Shown: positions 38,327 to 52,453, counted from the stretch's first letter. The stretch is 64,000 bases of DNA from Tomocerus qinae (GCA_020055645.1 CM034547.1:22220513-22284512), one strand, 5' to 3'. The notes: generated by a model from the letters alone, not told the origin. A program made the numbers and translations.

Positions 38327-38398
38327 TCCTCGGTAGTATAGTGGTGAGTATTTCCGCCTGTCACGCGGACGACCGGGGTTCGATTCCCCGCCGGGGAG
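38327..38398 (+). tRNA. tRNA-Asp (anticodon GUC)
   Basis: 72 bases folding as a full cloverleaf. The acceptor stem is TCCTCGG with CCGGGGA (one T-G pair), discriminator base G at 38398. The anticodon arm is CCGC-CTGTCAC-GCGG with anticodon GTC at 38360-38362, and the T arm is CCGGG-GTTCGAT-TCCCCG type. The internal A box lies in TAGTATAGTGG and the B box GGTTCGATTCC at 38377-38387. There is no intron. A T5 run at 38404-38408 serves as the Pol III terminator. It lies on the opposite strand to SoxF, within its presumed intron. Confidence 0.97.
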
Positions 38399-38403
38399 GC
38401 ACA

Positions 38404-38408
38404 TTTTT
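38404..38408 (+). terminator. RNA polymerase III terminator of tRNA-Asp
   Basis: A run of five T residues starting six bases after the mature tRNA 3' end, the usual Pol III stop signal. Confidence 0.85.
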
Positions 38409-39454
38409 GCACCTTTTAAAACTACCAGAATTTTTGAACATCGCAACTTGTTTTTCAATAACACAAATTAACTACAACTTTTAATGAAATAAAACTATCA
38501 GTTCCATAATCTACAGGATTTTTCAAATTTTGTTTTTAGTCAGTCTAAATCTAAAGTACACCGATATTAGTCTACTAATTCTATCTCCATGTCACGATTT
38601 TAGGTATGTATTCTCCTGCCCATTTAAAATTGGAAGTATCTCCACTCTGATGTTGAGTACCATGAATGAACTAAATATTGACTGGTAACTCCTTGTAGAA
38701 CTCCATGTGGGGTCAATGGGTAGGATATGCTGTACATGAAGGAAACTAAATTATTCGAAGCCTGGAAATGATGGGTTCGTTCTTAAAGCTCTCGGTGGGG
38801 AAGATGTGGAGGGGAACCTCACACCGAGACAAATCCATCACAACATCAACTCAAATCAGAGTGCACACCTGATTTCCTATTAATCACGGATTTACTGTTT
38901 GTCTCCTGCCCAATCTCTCCTTTTACTTCATACTTTCGTGGGTTATACTTATGTAGGCAGAATTTCAACTTATTTTTCAAATATGAGATTCGTTAAAGAT
39001 TATCAAGGAGAGTTGCGTCACCTCGAAAGGCACAGTAAGAGCTCCTTGAAGATTTCTAAGTATGATACTCTCAAAATGAATATTTTATCGCAACATTACA
39101 TCTATACTCATGGACTAAGATACAGTAACCATTTACTACAGTAGGTCTGTATTGGTGTGCGAGTTAAAATGAATTTTACGCTTGGAGATTAGTATTGTTT
39201 CGTCCAATTTATCAATTTACTGTTCTCTATCTTAAGGAGAGCTATTTGTCTATCTAATTTAGCATTTTGCATTATCGGAGTAGATATTCAGATAATAATT
39301 GTTCCTTGCATTACTACTCTGTTTTATAAGCAATGCATGAAAGTACAAAACAAATAAAACAAAGGTTCAAAAATCTTCCTGAGCAATACAGGGAATACTA
39401 TTTGCTTAAGGCTAAATTAAAGTATAACGATAATTGGATAATTTGGTCATCTTG
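38409..39454. other. no gene recognised
   Basis: AT-rich presumed intron or intergenic DNA between the tRNA gene and the MITE; no ORF with coding character. Confidence 0.45.
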
Positions 39455-39780
39455 ATCTGCACCAAGGAGCTTGGACGGTTAATAAGGAGAGCCAAGTAGA
39501 GAATTGCCCGTAAGGGATTTTGAAGATCTATAAGGGACCTTTTGTCCCTAATTTTGTGTAAATATCTGGTTGCTATGCTGTTGGAAACGTATTAAATTAT
39601 TAGAGGATAGCAAGTGGGACATCAATGTTTATAGCAGATTGATAAAGACAGGGGTAGGGGGCGTTTTCCAAAAAACGTCCCTTATAAATCTTCAAATTCG
39701 CTTATGGTAAAATTCCCTACTCGGCTCTCCTGATAAAGCGCTACTATACTATGGCAACGTCCATGCTCCTTGATCTGCAC
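39455..39780. mobile_element. hAT-type MITE with 8-bp target-site duplication
   Basis: The element is 39463-39772 (310 bp), flanked by identical ATCTGCAC copies (39455-39462 and 39773-39780). The ends are CAAGGAGC and GCTCCTTG. The inverted repeats are imperfect and extend about 90-110 bases, sharing GGACG, AGGAGAGCC-AGTAG, GAAGAT-TATAAGGGAC in order, with one arm about 20 bases longer through a small insertion (GCCATAGTATAGTAGCGCTT region). The unique centre is about 130 bases with no coding capacity. The 8-bp duplication and CA...TG ends match the hAT superfamily. Confidence 0.9.
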
Positions 39781-42700
39781 TTAATTATGAAAATATCTTC
39801 TCTTCTCTAGGTAATATTATAGTCAACTGATATAATTTCGAATCTTGGACTGCTACAACTTGTGTAGCGACTAAGTATTGTTCCAAATGCATAATATGAT
39901 CATCACCATATGTGTGGTTATACACTTTGATTTGGTGTATTTGCCCAGGAAAATTGTGCAGATTCCCGTCTCCACGCTAAATAAATTATTCAACATAGAC
40001 CTGTACCCAACCCTCACAGATCTCTTGTAGTACAGCATATTTATTCCTGAAAATCGTATATTTTATTGTAACAACTCGAATCGACAAGCACTTCCCTACC
40101 CAAATGATGTTTGTGTTAATAATATATTATTCATCACTGAATCGACAGACACTAAATAACACAAAGTTGTGTGATTTAGTTAAGAGCAGAGGTTTTTCAC
40201 CCCAAAGATGCATGTTATGGATTTTAATCCATTATTCATTATCTCTGTGTCAATAAATTTTGCAAAGTACGTATTTTCATGAGTAGCTATTTAAAAATTT
40301 GAAGTAGAGCCCGTACGTTAAAGTATGAATGTGTGAATCGAATTGCAAAATATTTAAGCAAATGCGAACATTCAGACATCATCTCGTCATCCCCGTGACA
40401 GATAGTGCTTCATACTGCATAATTTTTTAAATTATTGCTTGATAACATCTTTAGATTTGATACGATACAATCGTTTAAAATAGTGTGAATATGAATTAAA
40501 TGAATACTGTTAGCACGATAGTAAATGAATTCATGCTTATTATAATGTGTTCTATCTTAAATTAAACCAGCAACAAGAAAGTAAGTCTAAAAGTGTGTGC
40601 TAGATTTACTCACACATCTCATGTCTGTAACACTTGCATTATTTTTGCAAAAATACATAATGATTTCATCACGTTTGATTTTCCAAAGGTTCTTAACCGA
40701 TATTCCCAATCAAAGACATGAAAATGACAAGACATAAAATAGTTTGTGTAAATGAACTCTGAGTATAGATATCAGTAGTAGCAAGTCCTAGTCTACAATA
40801 ATAAATTCCAACCCGATGCAGACCTTTGAATAATCTTTAGACATCTACTTACGCCTTAATAGTATCAAACCACTTAAAGATAGATATTCGCATAGGCGCT
40901 TGAATGTTAATTATTGAGCACAAATCTAGATCAAGCATAAAAGTCAACTAAGCATGCCTACCAAATCGTAGCGAATAACACCAAGTAAGTAGTAACTGAT
41001 CGTAGTATGTCGTTGTGTAGGTATGTCCAAAAATTCGTCCAAGGAGACGTAATAGGAAATGCATACCAAAAATGTAAACGAAGGAAGGGCTTAAGAAGCA
41101 ACTGACTACGAGCCACTCCTTCTACTTTTACTACTGCATCAAATATTATAGTACATCTTGCATAGCATTTTTAAGAAAGCAGTATTGGTCGCCTGTACAA
41201 ATAGTAACACTGTGTGAAGTAGAGTGTTATAATTTTGCAAAAGGTGTGCTGTATGCTATAGATAAGGCAAACCGTAGCTAACCACATCTACAAACGTCTA
41301 GCATGGCAAGAGTGTAAAAAATCTCGAAATGTAAACGTGTGTAAAGTGATCTTTCAATTCTTCATACTGTTAACACAACACACTTTGATTTTTAATCTGC
41401 TGCTATATCTTGTTTGTACATCATTTAGGAACAGTGTCATTGCGCATATGTAAAGCATATGGTTGGATACACACAAGGAAAAGATTCATTACACATTTAA
41501 TACAGGAGAGAATAGGCGAATTCTGCTAGAGTCATACTAGATAGAAGACATCGTTAAAAATGATCTTGTAGACTCTTTTTTGGTTCACACTGCCGTCAAG
41601 TCTATTCCGTGTGTAGAGTTTGTGTACTCTGATTGCAATACATAGGCTACCTACTAAGGAATGTATATATAATGCCTCTCTGTTGCTACCTATATGTCTA
41701 TGCTGTGTCTAATACTTTTTTGTGATGCTGCATGTTGTTGTGGACATAATCTCATGTTCCAAGACTTACTATGTATAACTTGCAAGAGTTTTGTATGTGG
41801 ACTGCAGATGAGAAGACTATCTCTTTGAGAGATACGAGGAGAGTATTAGTAAAGAGACTAGTAAGGAATAGAATTGCAAATAAATCGCCAAGACGTGTTC
41901 TGCATGTTAAGAGTTCTGTCTGTGTCCATTTTGACGCCTCAAGGCAACGTACTTACGTGTTTTGGTCATCATCATAATCTATACTCAGAGATCTCACATT
42001 ATGAATGGTGAAATACAAACTATAGACGTCCACGTATCAAATCTATATCCATAAGAGTAGAAGTAGTCGTAGCGGAATGACTATCACTGCCAACAAAACC
42101 AGGAATAAATACTATTACGTATTCACACTAATAAAAACATTATAGTTATTATAGTCTCTGTCACGAACTACGAGTCAAGCCAAACATTGTAAAAACACAG
42201 ATAGTGAATCCCTGCTAAATGCTAGTGCATTCATCTCAATAGCCTTCCCCTCAACACTTCCACCTTTCTGCAGATTCACTACTATTTCCCCCTTTTGCCA
42301 TAATTAGGATTAGCATTACTCAGGAATTCTTTCGTATTATCATAATGCCCCAAGGTCATTATTATCCGCTTTTGTCATTTTCTGTACAAATAGTACTCAC
42401 CACTTTGATTGTCCTAAAATTTATTCGGAATTTTCATTAAATACATTTTGTCTAGGCGTAAATTAACTAAAATATTTGTGGTAAACGGGAGGACAGGTTA
42501 TCTGCGCACTATTATTTCTCAAATTTTGAATTTAATAGAACACATTGCAACAGTAAGCCAAGTGGGACAATAAAATTGTATTGCATTACACTATAGTTTA
42601 TAGCTAGTAAATATAGTGCATAATAAGCATACATTGAACTATCATGAAACGTTGATCCGAAGACAAAGATACTCCTACACAATGGAAAAGATATATACCC

Positions 42701-45700
42701 ACATCAATATTGATAGTGTTAGAGGCAAGGCTGTTCTTACTGCGTGCTATATGAATGATATGAAATCACAGAAGAAAACTGTCAAGAGTAAAATATTACT
42801 AGTTAGAGAACTTATCAATCAGTATAGAGATATACATAGAGATAGTAGAGAAGGTACTCCTTTCTTCCTGATTCATTTAATACTGATTAGATCTCCGTAA
42901 TTTCTCATGTTTTTCCAGTTACCCTTTCCAATTTACATTACTGTACCTGTAGCCACTTTCAATACGAAGTCTTACAATTTGGGATCAGACATAATAATAT
43001 TTGCAGAGTACATGGTACATTACTCATTAAAGTGCTCATACTCATGATGCTACCTTTTATTATAGATGTGATCCTTTTGTGTCCCAATTCCAATCTGTAT
43101 CATTTATAAATATAATTTTACTGGTTTAATCACTGCACTCATTGACTTCAGACGCTTTTCGTAGAGTAAATAGAGTAATTCAAAAGCAAAATGAGCAATC
43201 AATTTCAAAACAGAAATTATTGCCGATGCATTTTTATAGAATTAAATGCATGCAGATCAAATTTTCTAAAAATCAGGAATCTGTAAGGTAAGAAGATGAG
43301 ACAAATCTATTAGTACTTTTGTAACAATATTAGAATGATAATTATGTCACCTCTACGGAGGTAGTTAAACCCAGAGTTACACATTTGGCACTTGTAAGGT
43401 GAGTAAAGTGGGGACTTTGAAAGGAGAGAACTATGCTATGTTAAGTAATTGTGTGTGTAAGGTAGGGAGTATTATAATTGAGACAAAGACGAAGAGGGTA
43501 ATAAAAAAGGGAAGAACATGGGTAAATATAAAAAGATTACATTGTATGTGTTTGTGTGTGGATCTAAACATAAATAGAGAGATATGGAATAGGTATTGCA
43601 TAACAGTGTGAGTAATGGGTATGTGTGTGTTTATGAGTTGGCTGTGGGTAGGTTGGTTAGGTATCGGGTATATTATGAAGTGTGTTATGGACAGTGTTAT
43701 CTAGTGTAGAATCAGAAAGGCGGGCTCAGAGGGAAGAGATTTGGTCCTGCTGCGGCTCTTAGTACACTCGATTAGTTACGCCCATCTTTCCTCGCTTGTG
43801 GCTAATTATTCAACCGTGTAAAAAAGTCAATGACTAATGAGTGCATTACGCATCTCTCAGGTGAACCTCTTTTTCATCTGTGCTTCAACTTTCCGGCTCT
43901 TCCTTCCTTTGCCTTCCCTCGGCCGATTTCCCGATTTCACATGATTTTAATTACTTCCCAGCAAGTGTCCTGCCACTTTTTCTACATCTCCACAGATTCT
44001 CACTTTGATAGTTGGATGGTCAAACTTTATACATTTCTGACTAACAAACTGTCTTATCTGTGCATTCTACTATTTATTATGTTTAATGGTAGTCGACGAT
44101 CATTTCCTCATCTCTTCCCATAAACATAATATCTACTAGTAAAGTGCGGCATTATTGCAAAGCTCTAACCCTTCTTTCGTGCGAACTAACATAAAGTGGA
44201 TTCAAGTCGTGATGTTTTGACTTGATGTAAAAACAGATTTGATCTATAGCTTTCCATTATCAATTTTCCATCTTTTCTGATAAATGCTCACTGATGTCGC
44301 ATAGCACTAGACATACTTAATATTTTGATGTTTTTCGGCAAAAGATCTTATGATAGCTATGTTGATTTTATTTGCTTGATAACAGAAGATAGATTTTCTA
44401 AGGCTTAATTCGATTTTTATGTTTTGATCTTCGTTTTCACAAGATGGGAGACTGGATAAAATAAATGTTTATGTACATCTCCTGATGAAGAATTTTGGTA
44501 TTGGTACTTGAATGTTCACAGATAAAACAAGAGATAAAAGGGTATTAGTACTTCTGTTTGAAAGAGAATTTGTGATGCGCTGCACAGGACAATATATCGG
44601 TAAGAAGTAAGAAGTACATTTATATTTCTGTCTTGAAGCTGAAACTTCTTTTGATTCTACAGCATCTCCTGCACAGCAGGCAGAGTTAAAGTAAGTGCTT
44701 TCGGATGCCGACTAGGGAAAAAACTGAGTGAGTCAGAACGAAAAAGAAATGAAAGGAAGGCCTGGGCGAGAAAGAATGAAATGAACAGTGAGATACCCAT
44801 TTACACCTTGAGGTCGTATTAATTAGTATCAAATAATGTTATGACTTGGGTCAGTCTATCTTGCTCCACTCCTAATTTCAAATTACTTGATCATTCAGCT
44901 ATGTAGACTTTACTTACTAAATCAAAGCCCAACCGGCCACCTGAATACAACTACATGTACCTACTAAATAAATTAGACACATTACTTTGATAGATTCACA
45001 ATTTGGACGAAATTATGCCTATTTCTTGTAATTTCCAGACAAACCATCAAAAATTGACCTATTAAAATCTAGGACTAAAAATGTATTCCGCAGCAATAAA
45101 AATTCTCAAAATGCGCCACATTCATAAAATTATGTTGTGAAAAATTCATAATTTTTCATGCATATTGGATATTTTTCGAATATTGATTGCTATTTGTCAA
45201 TTTTACAATTTGATTAGTCACGATACAATTGTGGGGGAATTCCTTAGAAGATGAAAAACCTCCCACAACTTTATCTTTCGGTAGATGAATGTTTAAAAGT
45301 GTTACTTGGCATGTCAATTATTAAGTGGGTTAGGTATGAGTATGAATAAAAAATCCAGGAAGACATTGTGAATGGCAAACTTATTTCAGAAGAAAAGTGG
45401 TGAAAGGTTTGAGGAACTCATGATGATGATGTTTATGAGAAGATTTGAAAACTTCATTAGAGCTTAAAGGTTGAAAGAACGGATTTTTCCGTTGGTAAGC
45501 AGATTTAAGTTTTGACAAATTCGAAAACCATGCGGAGGAATCCAAGTCAATTCCAAAGTTCGTTTATCAAGCTGACAGTGACTAAAGAAGATCTTAATGA
45601 GAATGAGTCGTCGGCTGAGTAAAGGGTTGTGACCCTATCTCTCTCATCCAATACAGTAAATGCACATTCTCCTCTGTACATACACAGACAGAATAGTAAA

Positions 45701-46274
45701 TAAAGGCTATGTGGATGGTATTAAAATAAGTAGGAAGAGCTTAGTAGAATCCTAATATGCTAAGGTAAAATAACTGTGAATGATTTGTATGAAGTAATAA
45801 CTGCAGCTTAGCAAAAGTATGGCTGAGCTCATCAAAAATGCAGTATGGAAGGGAGTAAGATGAACCTTTTATGAAATTACACGTACCTTTACAAATTCAG
45901 AGTTGGCATAAAGAAAAGAACCACGCTTACGACAGAAATTATACTATTAAATATCTCAGAAATCATACGTTACCTTTCTTGGTTGGGTGTAATAAGTACT
46001 TTCTAATATTGTTCTGCCATTTCAAAGTATCAAATGAAACTGGAATGTAATATAGGTAGGCTAGTGTTGAAACATTAAAGGATACATTAGAAATGATTTC
46101 AACTGCAAAAATGGGCGAGTTGTATAGTCGAGCAAATACGTTCTTAGAAATATGAATGTTTATCAAAACAAGAAATGAATCAGATGATAATTTCATCATT
46201 TGTAGTTACATACCAAACTAAGAAGCTCGTCGAGTTCTATGTACGGAGAAATTAATGGATGAATATTTGTATGT
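39781..46274. other. no gene recognised
   Basis: AT-rich DNA. Composition shifts are visible: a purine/G-rich plus strand at about 43380-43680 and a pyrimidine-rich stretch at about 43840-44110. The ORFs across them (43399-43611, 43830-44123) follow from this skew and have no recognisable motif. Confidence 0.4.
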
Positions 46275-46290
46275 ATGGATGGATGGATGG
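46275..46290. repeat. (ATGG)4 microsatellite
   Basis: Four exact ATGG units, preceded by a degenerate TATG/TGTA stretch. Confidence 0.9.
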
Positions 46291-46599
46291 TGAAGAGTAC
46301 CAATCAGATCAACTACCTACTCAACAATAGAGTGTGATTCTGCATCTAGTTTACAGTTTACACGGATTTGAGGTGTGCGGAGGGAAAACTCTGGTGATAT
46401 GTGATTTGTATGATTACGGACGTTTATTCACATTCACACTTATAAACGCTTCAAATTCATATCTTTATTCCTGTTGTTATTATGTTTTGGTGAGGAGAGT
46501 CACGTCACGTCTGAAATCAAAGCAAAAGTTCGGCCTGGTTCTCGGCTTCTATAAACGTTGGACGTAGGAAGACTTAAAAGTTAAGGTGGAGTCCTCAGA

Positions 46600-47340
46600 C
46601 TAATGACGATGGATTATAGTGTCTCTCTCTGGCTTCTCTCCTTCTTTTTTCTCATCGCCTCTGACTGATATTCATTTGGTCCCACACACATCACATTAAA
46701 TCACATTCAACTCCGACTAATACACAAAGACATATCAACAGATACAAATAATAACTACAAATCAGAGAAGATGTTTCTAATTCAGAAAACACAGACAGGT
46801 GTACGACGACGACCTACCTACATCCATACACTTAAATACTACATCAAAACAGACCTCCCTTACTAACTTTTGATTCACATCATCACTTCGTTGAAAAGAT
46901 GAGCATCCTAATCTAAAGTATAGAAATCATATATTCCTTCCTCTACAAGAACACACCTAATGACTCAGCTTTTATCCCCACCAATCCTGCTCCCTTCTCA
47001 ATATTATAAACTATTCCATGTCATACTTTGTTTGCCATCTCAAATACTTAATATCTACTTCAACTATTGTCTTATGCCAAACATCATACAAACATATCAC
47101 TCCTTGACAAATCTTCTGCAACGGAATATATAACCTTGCAATGTACAATATAGACTAAATACCTATAATAATGTTCACAGATATTTTCACACTTTTCAAT
47201 TTACAGATTTGCTTGTGTGACTATTTTTAATGATATAGCACATATACTTACGCACTCCTACTAATTCTACCATAATAATCTACTTTCTACATTTCCTCCA
47301 CAATTCTCATCCTTGTATCCGTTTGCTTAGAATTCCTTTA
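46600..47340. other. G-depleted tract (plus strand)
   Basis: About 700 bases in which G is clearly rarer than C on the plus strand, with runs such as CCCACACACATCACATT. No ORF or repeat unit explains it. A similar tract is at about 63040-63500. Confidence 0.6.
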
Positions 47341-50300
47341 TGCTGATGACATTACATGAGCTTATTAAAATTTAGTTGTGTCATTTACTTTCTCAAATCC
47401 CAGTTCCCACTTCTACAATGAACCCTAAGTAGGTATAACACTTTTGGATAAATGCATGCTGAATTGAATACAAATTAGATACTTTCGCACTTTACTACAC
47501 GATTTTTGAAATTATTTAGTTTCAAAAGTGACAAATTGCTAATCGCTTATGTGAGCTAAATATTTAATGGGCTCTTTGTCCAAAAGCAGAACAGGTTGCG
47601 GAATTTTGTTAGAAAGATTTGAAAGGTTATTTCTTGTCCATTTTAATGATTCTAGTGCTTATTACCTCAAATTATTTTGTTTTATGATTGGGAGAAGAAA
47701 CCGGGTATTTACTTTATTCACCATTTTGCTAAAGCCGCGACATTTACCACTCTAGAGAATGTAAATTGCCTACGAGTTTAATTTTAATGGGCATTTAGTC
47801 ACTTGCAAGTGAAGGTAATAACGAGTCATGCATTTGTTACGAGGAGCTCATGCTTAAAGATCCAAATGCGTAGAATATCATACCGGGTGGCCTGCCCTCA
47901 CTTTTTACGACGACTTAGTAATTTAACCGAGATGTAAAACTTTTAAAGACCAACTAAAACTATAATCCGTTTACACTTGAGTTCAACGGTTACCTATAAA
48001 TATGTCCTGAACGAATATCGGGACAATTAAAATCTTTCATGCATTTCAATACAAGATTAGTTGTCAGTATGGAATCAAAAACATTTATTGTGCAATAATA
48101 AATTCAATCCAGACCTATGAACATTTCTTAACAGGACGAAATGGTCCATTTGTTTTTAGTGATAAATTAACTACTGCAGACTCATTCAAGAAAGTCTTCA
48201 GTAATAGGGTATACCTATTAATACATGAAACAGCAGGTGAGATTTAGGTGAAGAAACTTACTCGGTCGGTGAGCAATTTGGGCCACAAGCAAAGACGACG
48301 CCCTAAACACATTTTGCCAGGCATAATTTTGCTAATGGCAACTTTAACTAATATCCAAACCCGACTTCTCTAAACGGCAGCAATTACCAGTAAGTATATA
48401 GGTACTATTTATATTACATATACCAGACAACCTGTCCTAAATGAAATGACAGCTATAGTTATATAAACCTGCACCTAATTATAAATAGATATAAGAAATA
48501 AGCTTAAGGTAGAGTTGACAGCTAAAGTCTTATAATATCTCAGGTTAATGCAGTATAGGTATATCTGTGTATTTATTAGGTGTAGGTACTAAAGACTATA
48601 AAAAATGTGTAATCCTAGATTTGGCCTAAAACTAATGGGAAGGTAATTATTACACGCGATGAACTGCAAGCTGAGGGTTTTAAGAAGACTACTTTGCAAA
48701 GTATACTTGAAAAAGAGAAAAAATCCCGTAGTTTATGCTGTTGATATTGTAAAATAAATGATATGATGTAGTTATTGTTGATACTTATGCCATTCTGTAC
48801 ACGTCGGCCAGTGTAGAATGGAATAAAGGAAAAGCAAACTAGGATCGCAGCTCAGTGTAGTCAGTCAAGTTCATGTTCGTCGTAATATAAAATGGGTTTT
48901 ATGATTTGCGACCTCCAAAAGGGTTCCATAAAACTCGTGAAATTTATGAATGCTCCATTATAGGCCCATAACTCAGGTGGGCCACTTTAATTACATAAGA
49001 AGCACAGCTCATCCAGCGGAAGATTATGTTTTCCACTGGGAGGTTCGTCGTTTCTTCAGTTTTTAATGGGAGAATCAACACAGCAACCGGTGGAGCCAAT
49101 GTCTACTACCTCATTATTTATTTTCAAACACCCATAACATCTGTACAGGCTTTTTTGCACGGATCAGACCCACTCGAGATCTTTTACTTAAATTACAAGA
49201 CAGGCTTGACTCATACTCAAACAAACACTCACAGACAAAACAACACCAATCTTTGCATATCTCCATTTCAACCTTTTCACAATGCTAATAAATTAGGAAT
49301 ACCTTTCCTCTGTTTATCATTCGGGTCCCTATTGAAATTGTAGTAATTCCAGATTTCAAAGCACTGACTAGACTTGGAATGGAAACATTTTGCAATACTT
49401 ACATAACATTACTTATGTAACCGAATGTTTACCTTCTGTAAGGTTTGTTTGCTTAAAGTAAATATGTCAAATATTATTTTTTTTCTTTTGCACTAGTTTT
49501 GCCCACCTAAAAATACAACTAGGTCAATTTATCGAGTTGTAAATTATTGGTGGCATCATGGCTTTTGCCATTAGATGAAAATACCTAAATGTTGATAAAT
49601 ATTTGCAATCTGTACGCGATATTTCGATCAGAGAATTATAATAAGTGCAAATTAAATCAGGAATTACAGTTAACAGTTTAAATGTGAATGAAATCTGCTG
49701 ACATAGGAAAACTGTAAGTGGGTAATGTAGTTAAGTAGGTACATAAAGGAACTGATGCCTACCGTACCGCATCACACAGGTTAGACATTGAATTCAATGA
49801 GGTGATGAATGTTTGGAAAGCTTAATGCAAATAAAACTCAATGTTCCTTCAAAGTTCACAATGTTTACTTAAATAAATAAATAGTTCAGGTCACGTTCAC
49901 ACACTGATTTGTTGTTTGTTGACATTATTGGAAGCTCTAGTATTAGCATAGCAAGATTAGCTATGTACTATTTATGCAATGGGATCATTTTGGCATGCCT
50001 TTTCTTGCATTACTTACTACTAGTGCTATATCTATCTATTATGTTGCCGATTTAACTAAATTAAACGATTAGGTCTGATGCTTGGACACATGACCGTAGG
50101 GAGTAAGTGTTTCATGTACTTATTGTGATTATTTCACCTATCTGTTTACATTTGCAAACAAACACATTTTTACACTTTGGGTAGATATGCAGTTGGAGAA
50201 CAACAACCCGATTCATACGCGTTCCAATAGCACAAATCATACTAAATACTAGAATATTCTGGAACATGCACATTGTATTAACCTATTTTTACAAGCATTG

Positions 50301-52437
50301 AAAGTCTGTGGGCTTCGAACATTTATAATACCATTGTTAGTATATTATTTCAAAAAATCAAAAAACTAACCACCACTTCGTAAACGGTTTCATTGAGAAC
50401 CAAATAATATCTCTTGATATGAATGGTCGACAGGTGTAAGGTTTAAGATTTGTTTTGAATCTGCAGTTTTATCTCTTTCTTTATGCTAGATATCAGAGTA
50501 TCACGCATCGGAAATAGACATACTACTCAAACCATATTCATTCGAACAATAGAATAAACTCATAATGAATGAAGCAGGTTATGGAGTGTGAAGAACATGC
50601 AACCACCAACTATACAAACTTGTGCATTAGTGTATTGACAGTATTTTTTAATTTGCTATCAACATTGCTTTCATAATACAAACATAACTTTGTTTGCATA
50701 TACTCCAGTCAGTCTTTGAACATTTTAGTTTGTTAAAACTATTATGTATAGGTTATGTAGTTCATTATCTACCATAGATAACAATGAACAAACAGTCTAA
50801 CTGCAAATATTTGTCTCGGTCGCAATCATCATGCAGGCGAATTAAAATTACAGTTTGTAGTGTTGTTTGCCACATATTTATCGCAGTCAAGAATGGAGTT
50901 AATGCCAATAAAATATTTGAAAATTATAAATATAACTCAAAAATTAATGTTTTAGTCTACTTCATTATTGTTTAGTTAAGAATCCCCAGAAATGTAAATA
51001 AGACGGCATTACAATTTCATCTACAACATCACATTAAGATAATATACTGCCTTTTTAAATCTGATATGAGTGCAAACAGAAAAGCTCTTAGTAGAAATAA
51101 TATTAACACGGCATAATAATCGTATCTGGATAATTAAATGCGAATTAGCAAAAGTATTCACAGTTGGTTCATTTTCTTGGTAAATTAATAAAGCTGTCCT
51201 TAGTATTAATTCTACATCCGTACTTGTTTATCTTGACATTCAAAAGCCTTCCTACTACTCCAAAGTCAAACATAATCTCATCTGCAAATCTTGGGTATGA
51301 CCTAACTTATGATGTAGGCCTCATTAAGAATTAAATATACCTAATAGTATGGCTACACTGCATAGACTCTATAGACACTAAAGTGTGTATATAGTTTCTA
51401 CTATAAAAGAGCTTTTTTAAAATTTAGGAATTGAGTCCAAGTAACTGGGTATCGACTGACAAGGTTGATTCAGTTGAGGGATTAATGTGTCAAGGTGAAA
51501 TGCATACTACCTAATGCCTCATAATTGTTTATTAAATATAAACACACTTAATACATTACAGTAAAGAGATACTATTAGTGTGAGTGTCTGTGTGGTGTGC
51601 GCACTACATGAACTAATGTGAAAGATAAAAGAGTAATAAATGTACTTGTATAGGATAATATAAAGTCAATTTCCCTTTCCACTTGCCTACATGATTCATA
51701 ATATTATAAGACGATGCATATGAACACTGAGAGTCAGTCGTAAAGAGAGCCAAATGCAATAATTCCTGAAGCTCGACCGATTTAGTGAGCGGAACCACCT
51801 CTAGAGTCTGTAGAGCCCTAGAGGAGCCTCAAATTATGATTATCTTAAATGATTATTTCCTCTGTGTAATCTGGAGTCTTAAGTGTCGCCTGGGTTGAAA
51901 ACCAGGAGTGGAAGTTAACGCCATGTAATGCCAACAAGGGGAGGAAGAAACTCTAAAATTACCCTAACCATGCATTGCATGATAACTCTAGAATTTATTA
52001 CTATCCTATTTCACTTATGCTAAGAATTTAGGGAATCTTTTTATTGGATAGATAGCAAAACAACATTGGCTTTCATGCAACAAGACATGCTATAACAGGT
52101 AGCTGCACAGGTGGAAAATATGTACTTCTGTCAGTTAACCCTCTCATTTAGAATTCAGGTGTAAAGACTGCACATGCATTTAGGTATTATACTTAGAAGC
52201 TTGTTTAGAGAGTAACCGTTAGAAGAAATTGTCGTTGGATTATGTATTAATGATTCATAATATATAATGAAAGGTAGGTATATTAGCTGGTAACACGTGA
52301 TATTTAAATTGGGTTAAATTATAAGTGCATGTAGGTATTACGTAGTATTTTCAGTAACTGCTGGTACACGGTAAGTTTGGCAGTAAATAATTTTTTTTCT
52401 CATCTTAGTATTACTCCATTTCATGTAGGATAACCTT
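47341..52437. other. no gene recognised
   Basis: AT-rich presumed SoxF intron or intergenic DNA. ORFs up to about 105 codons (49026-49343) lack recognisable motifs. A small imperfect hairpin built on CCTCTAGAG / CTAGAGGAG lies at about 51788-51827. Confidence 0.4.
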
Positions 52438-52453
52438 TTCGTTGCGCAACGAA
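52438..52453. promoter_or_regulatory. 16-bp perfect palindrome with C/EBP-type core
   Basis: TTCGTTGCGCAACGAA is its own reverse complement. The TTGCGCAA core is the ideal binding site of C/EBP-family bZIP factors (slbo in Drosophila). Whether it is used is unknown; it lies in the presumed long SoxF intron. Confidence 0.4.

Noticed and set aside
38102..38464. 120-codon minus-strand ORF
   Set aside because: It runs through the tRNA-Asp gene in antisense; no protein motif.
47330..47359. Translation FLYADDIT, resembling the YADD catalytic motif of LINE reverse transcriptases
   Set aside because: It is followed at once by a stop codon, and no other reverse-transcriptase block was seen upstream or downstream; probably chance.
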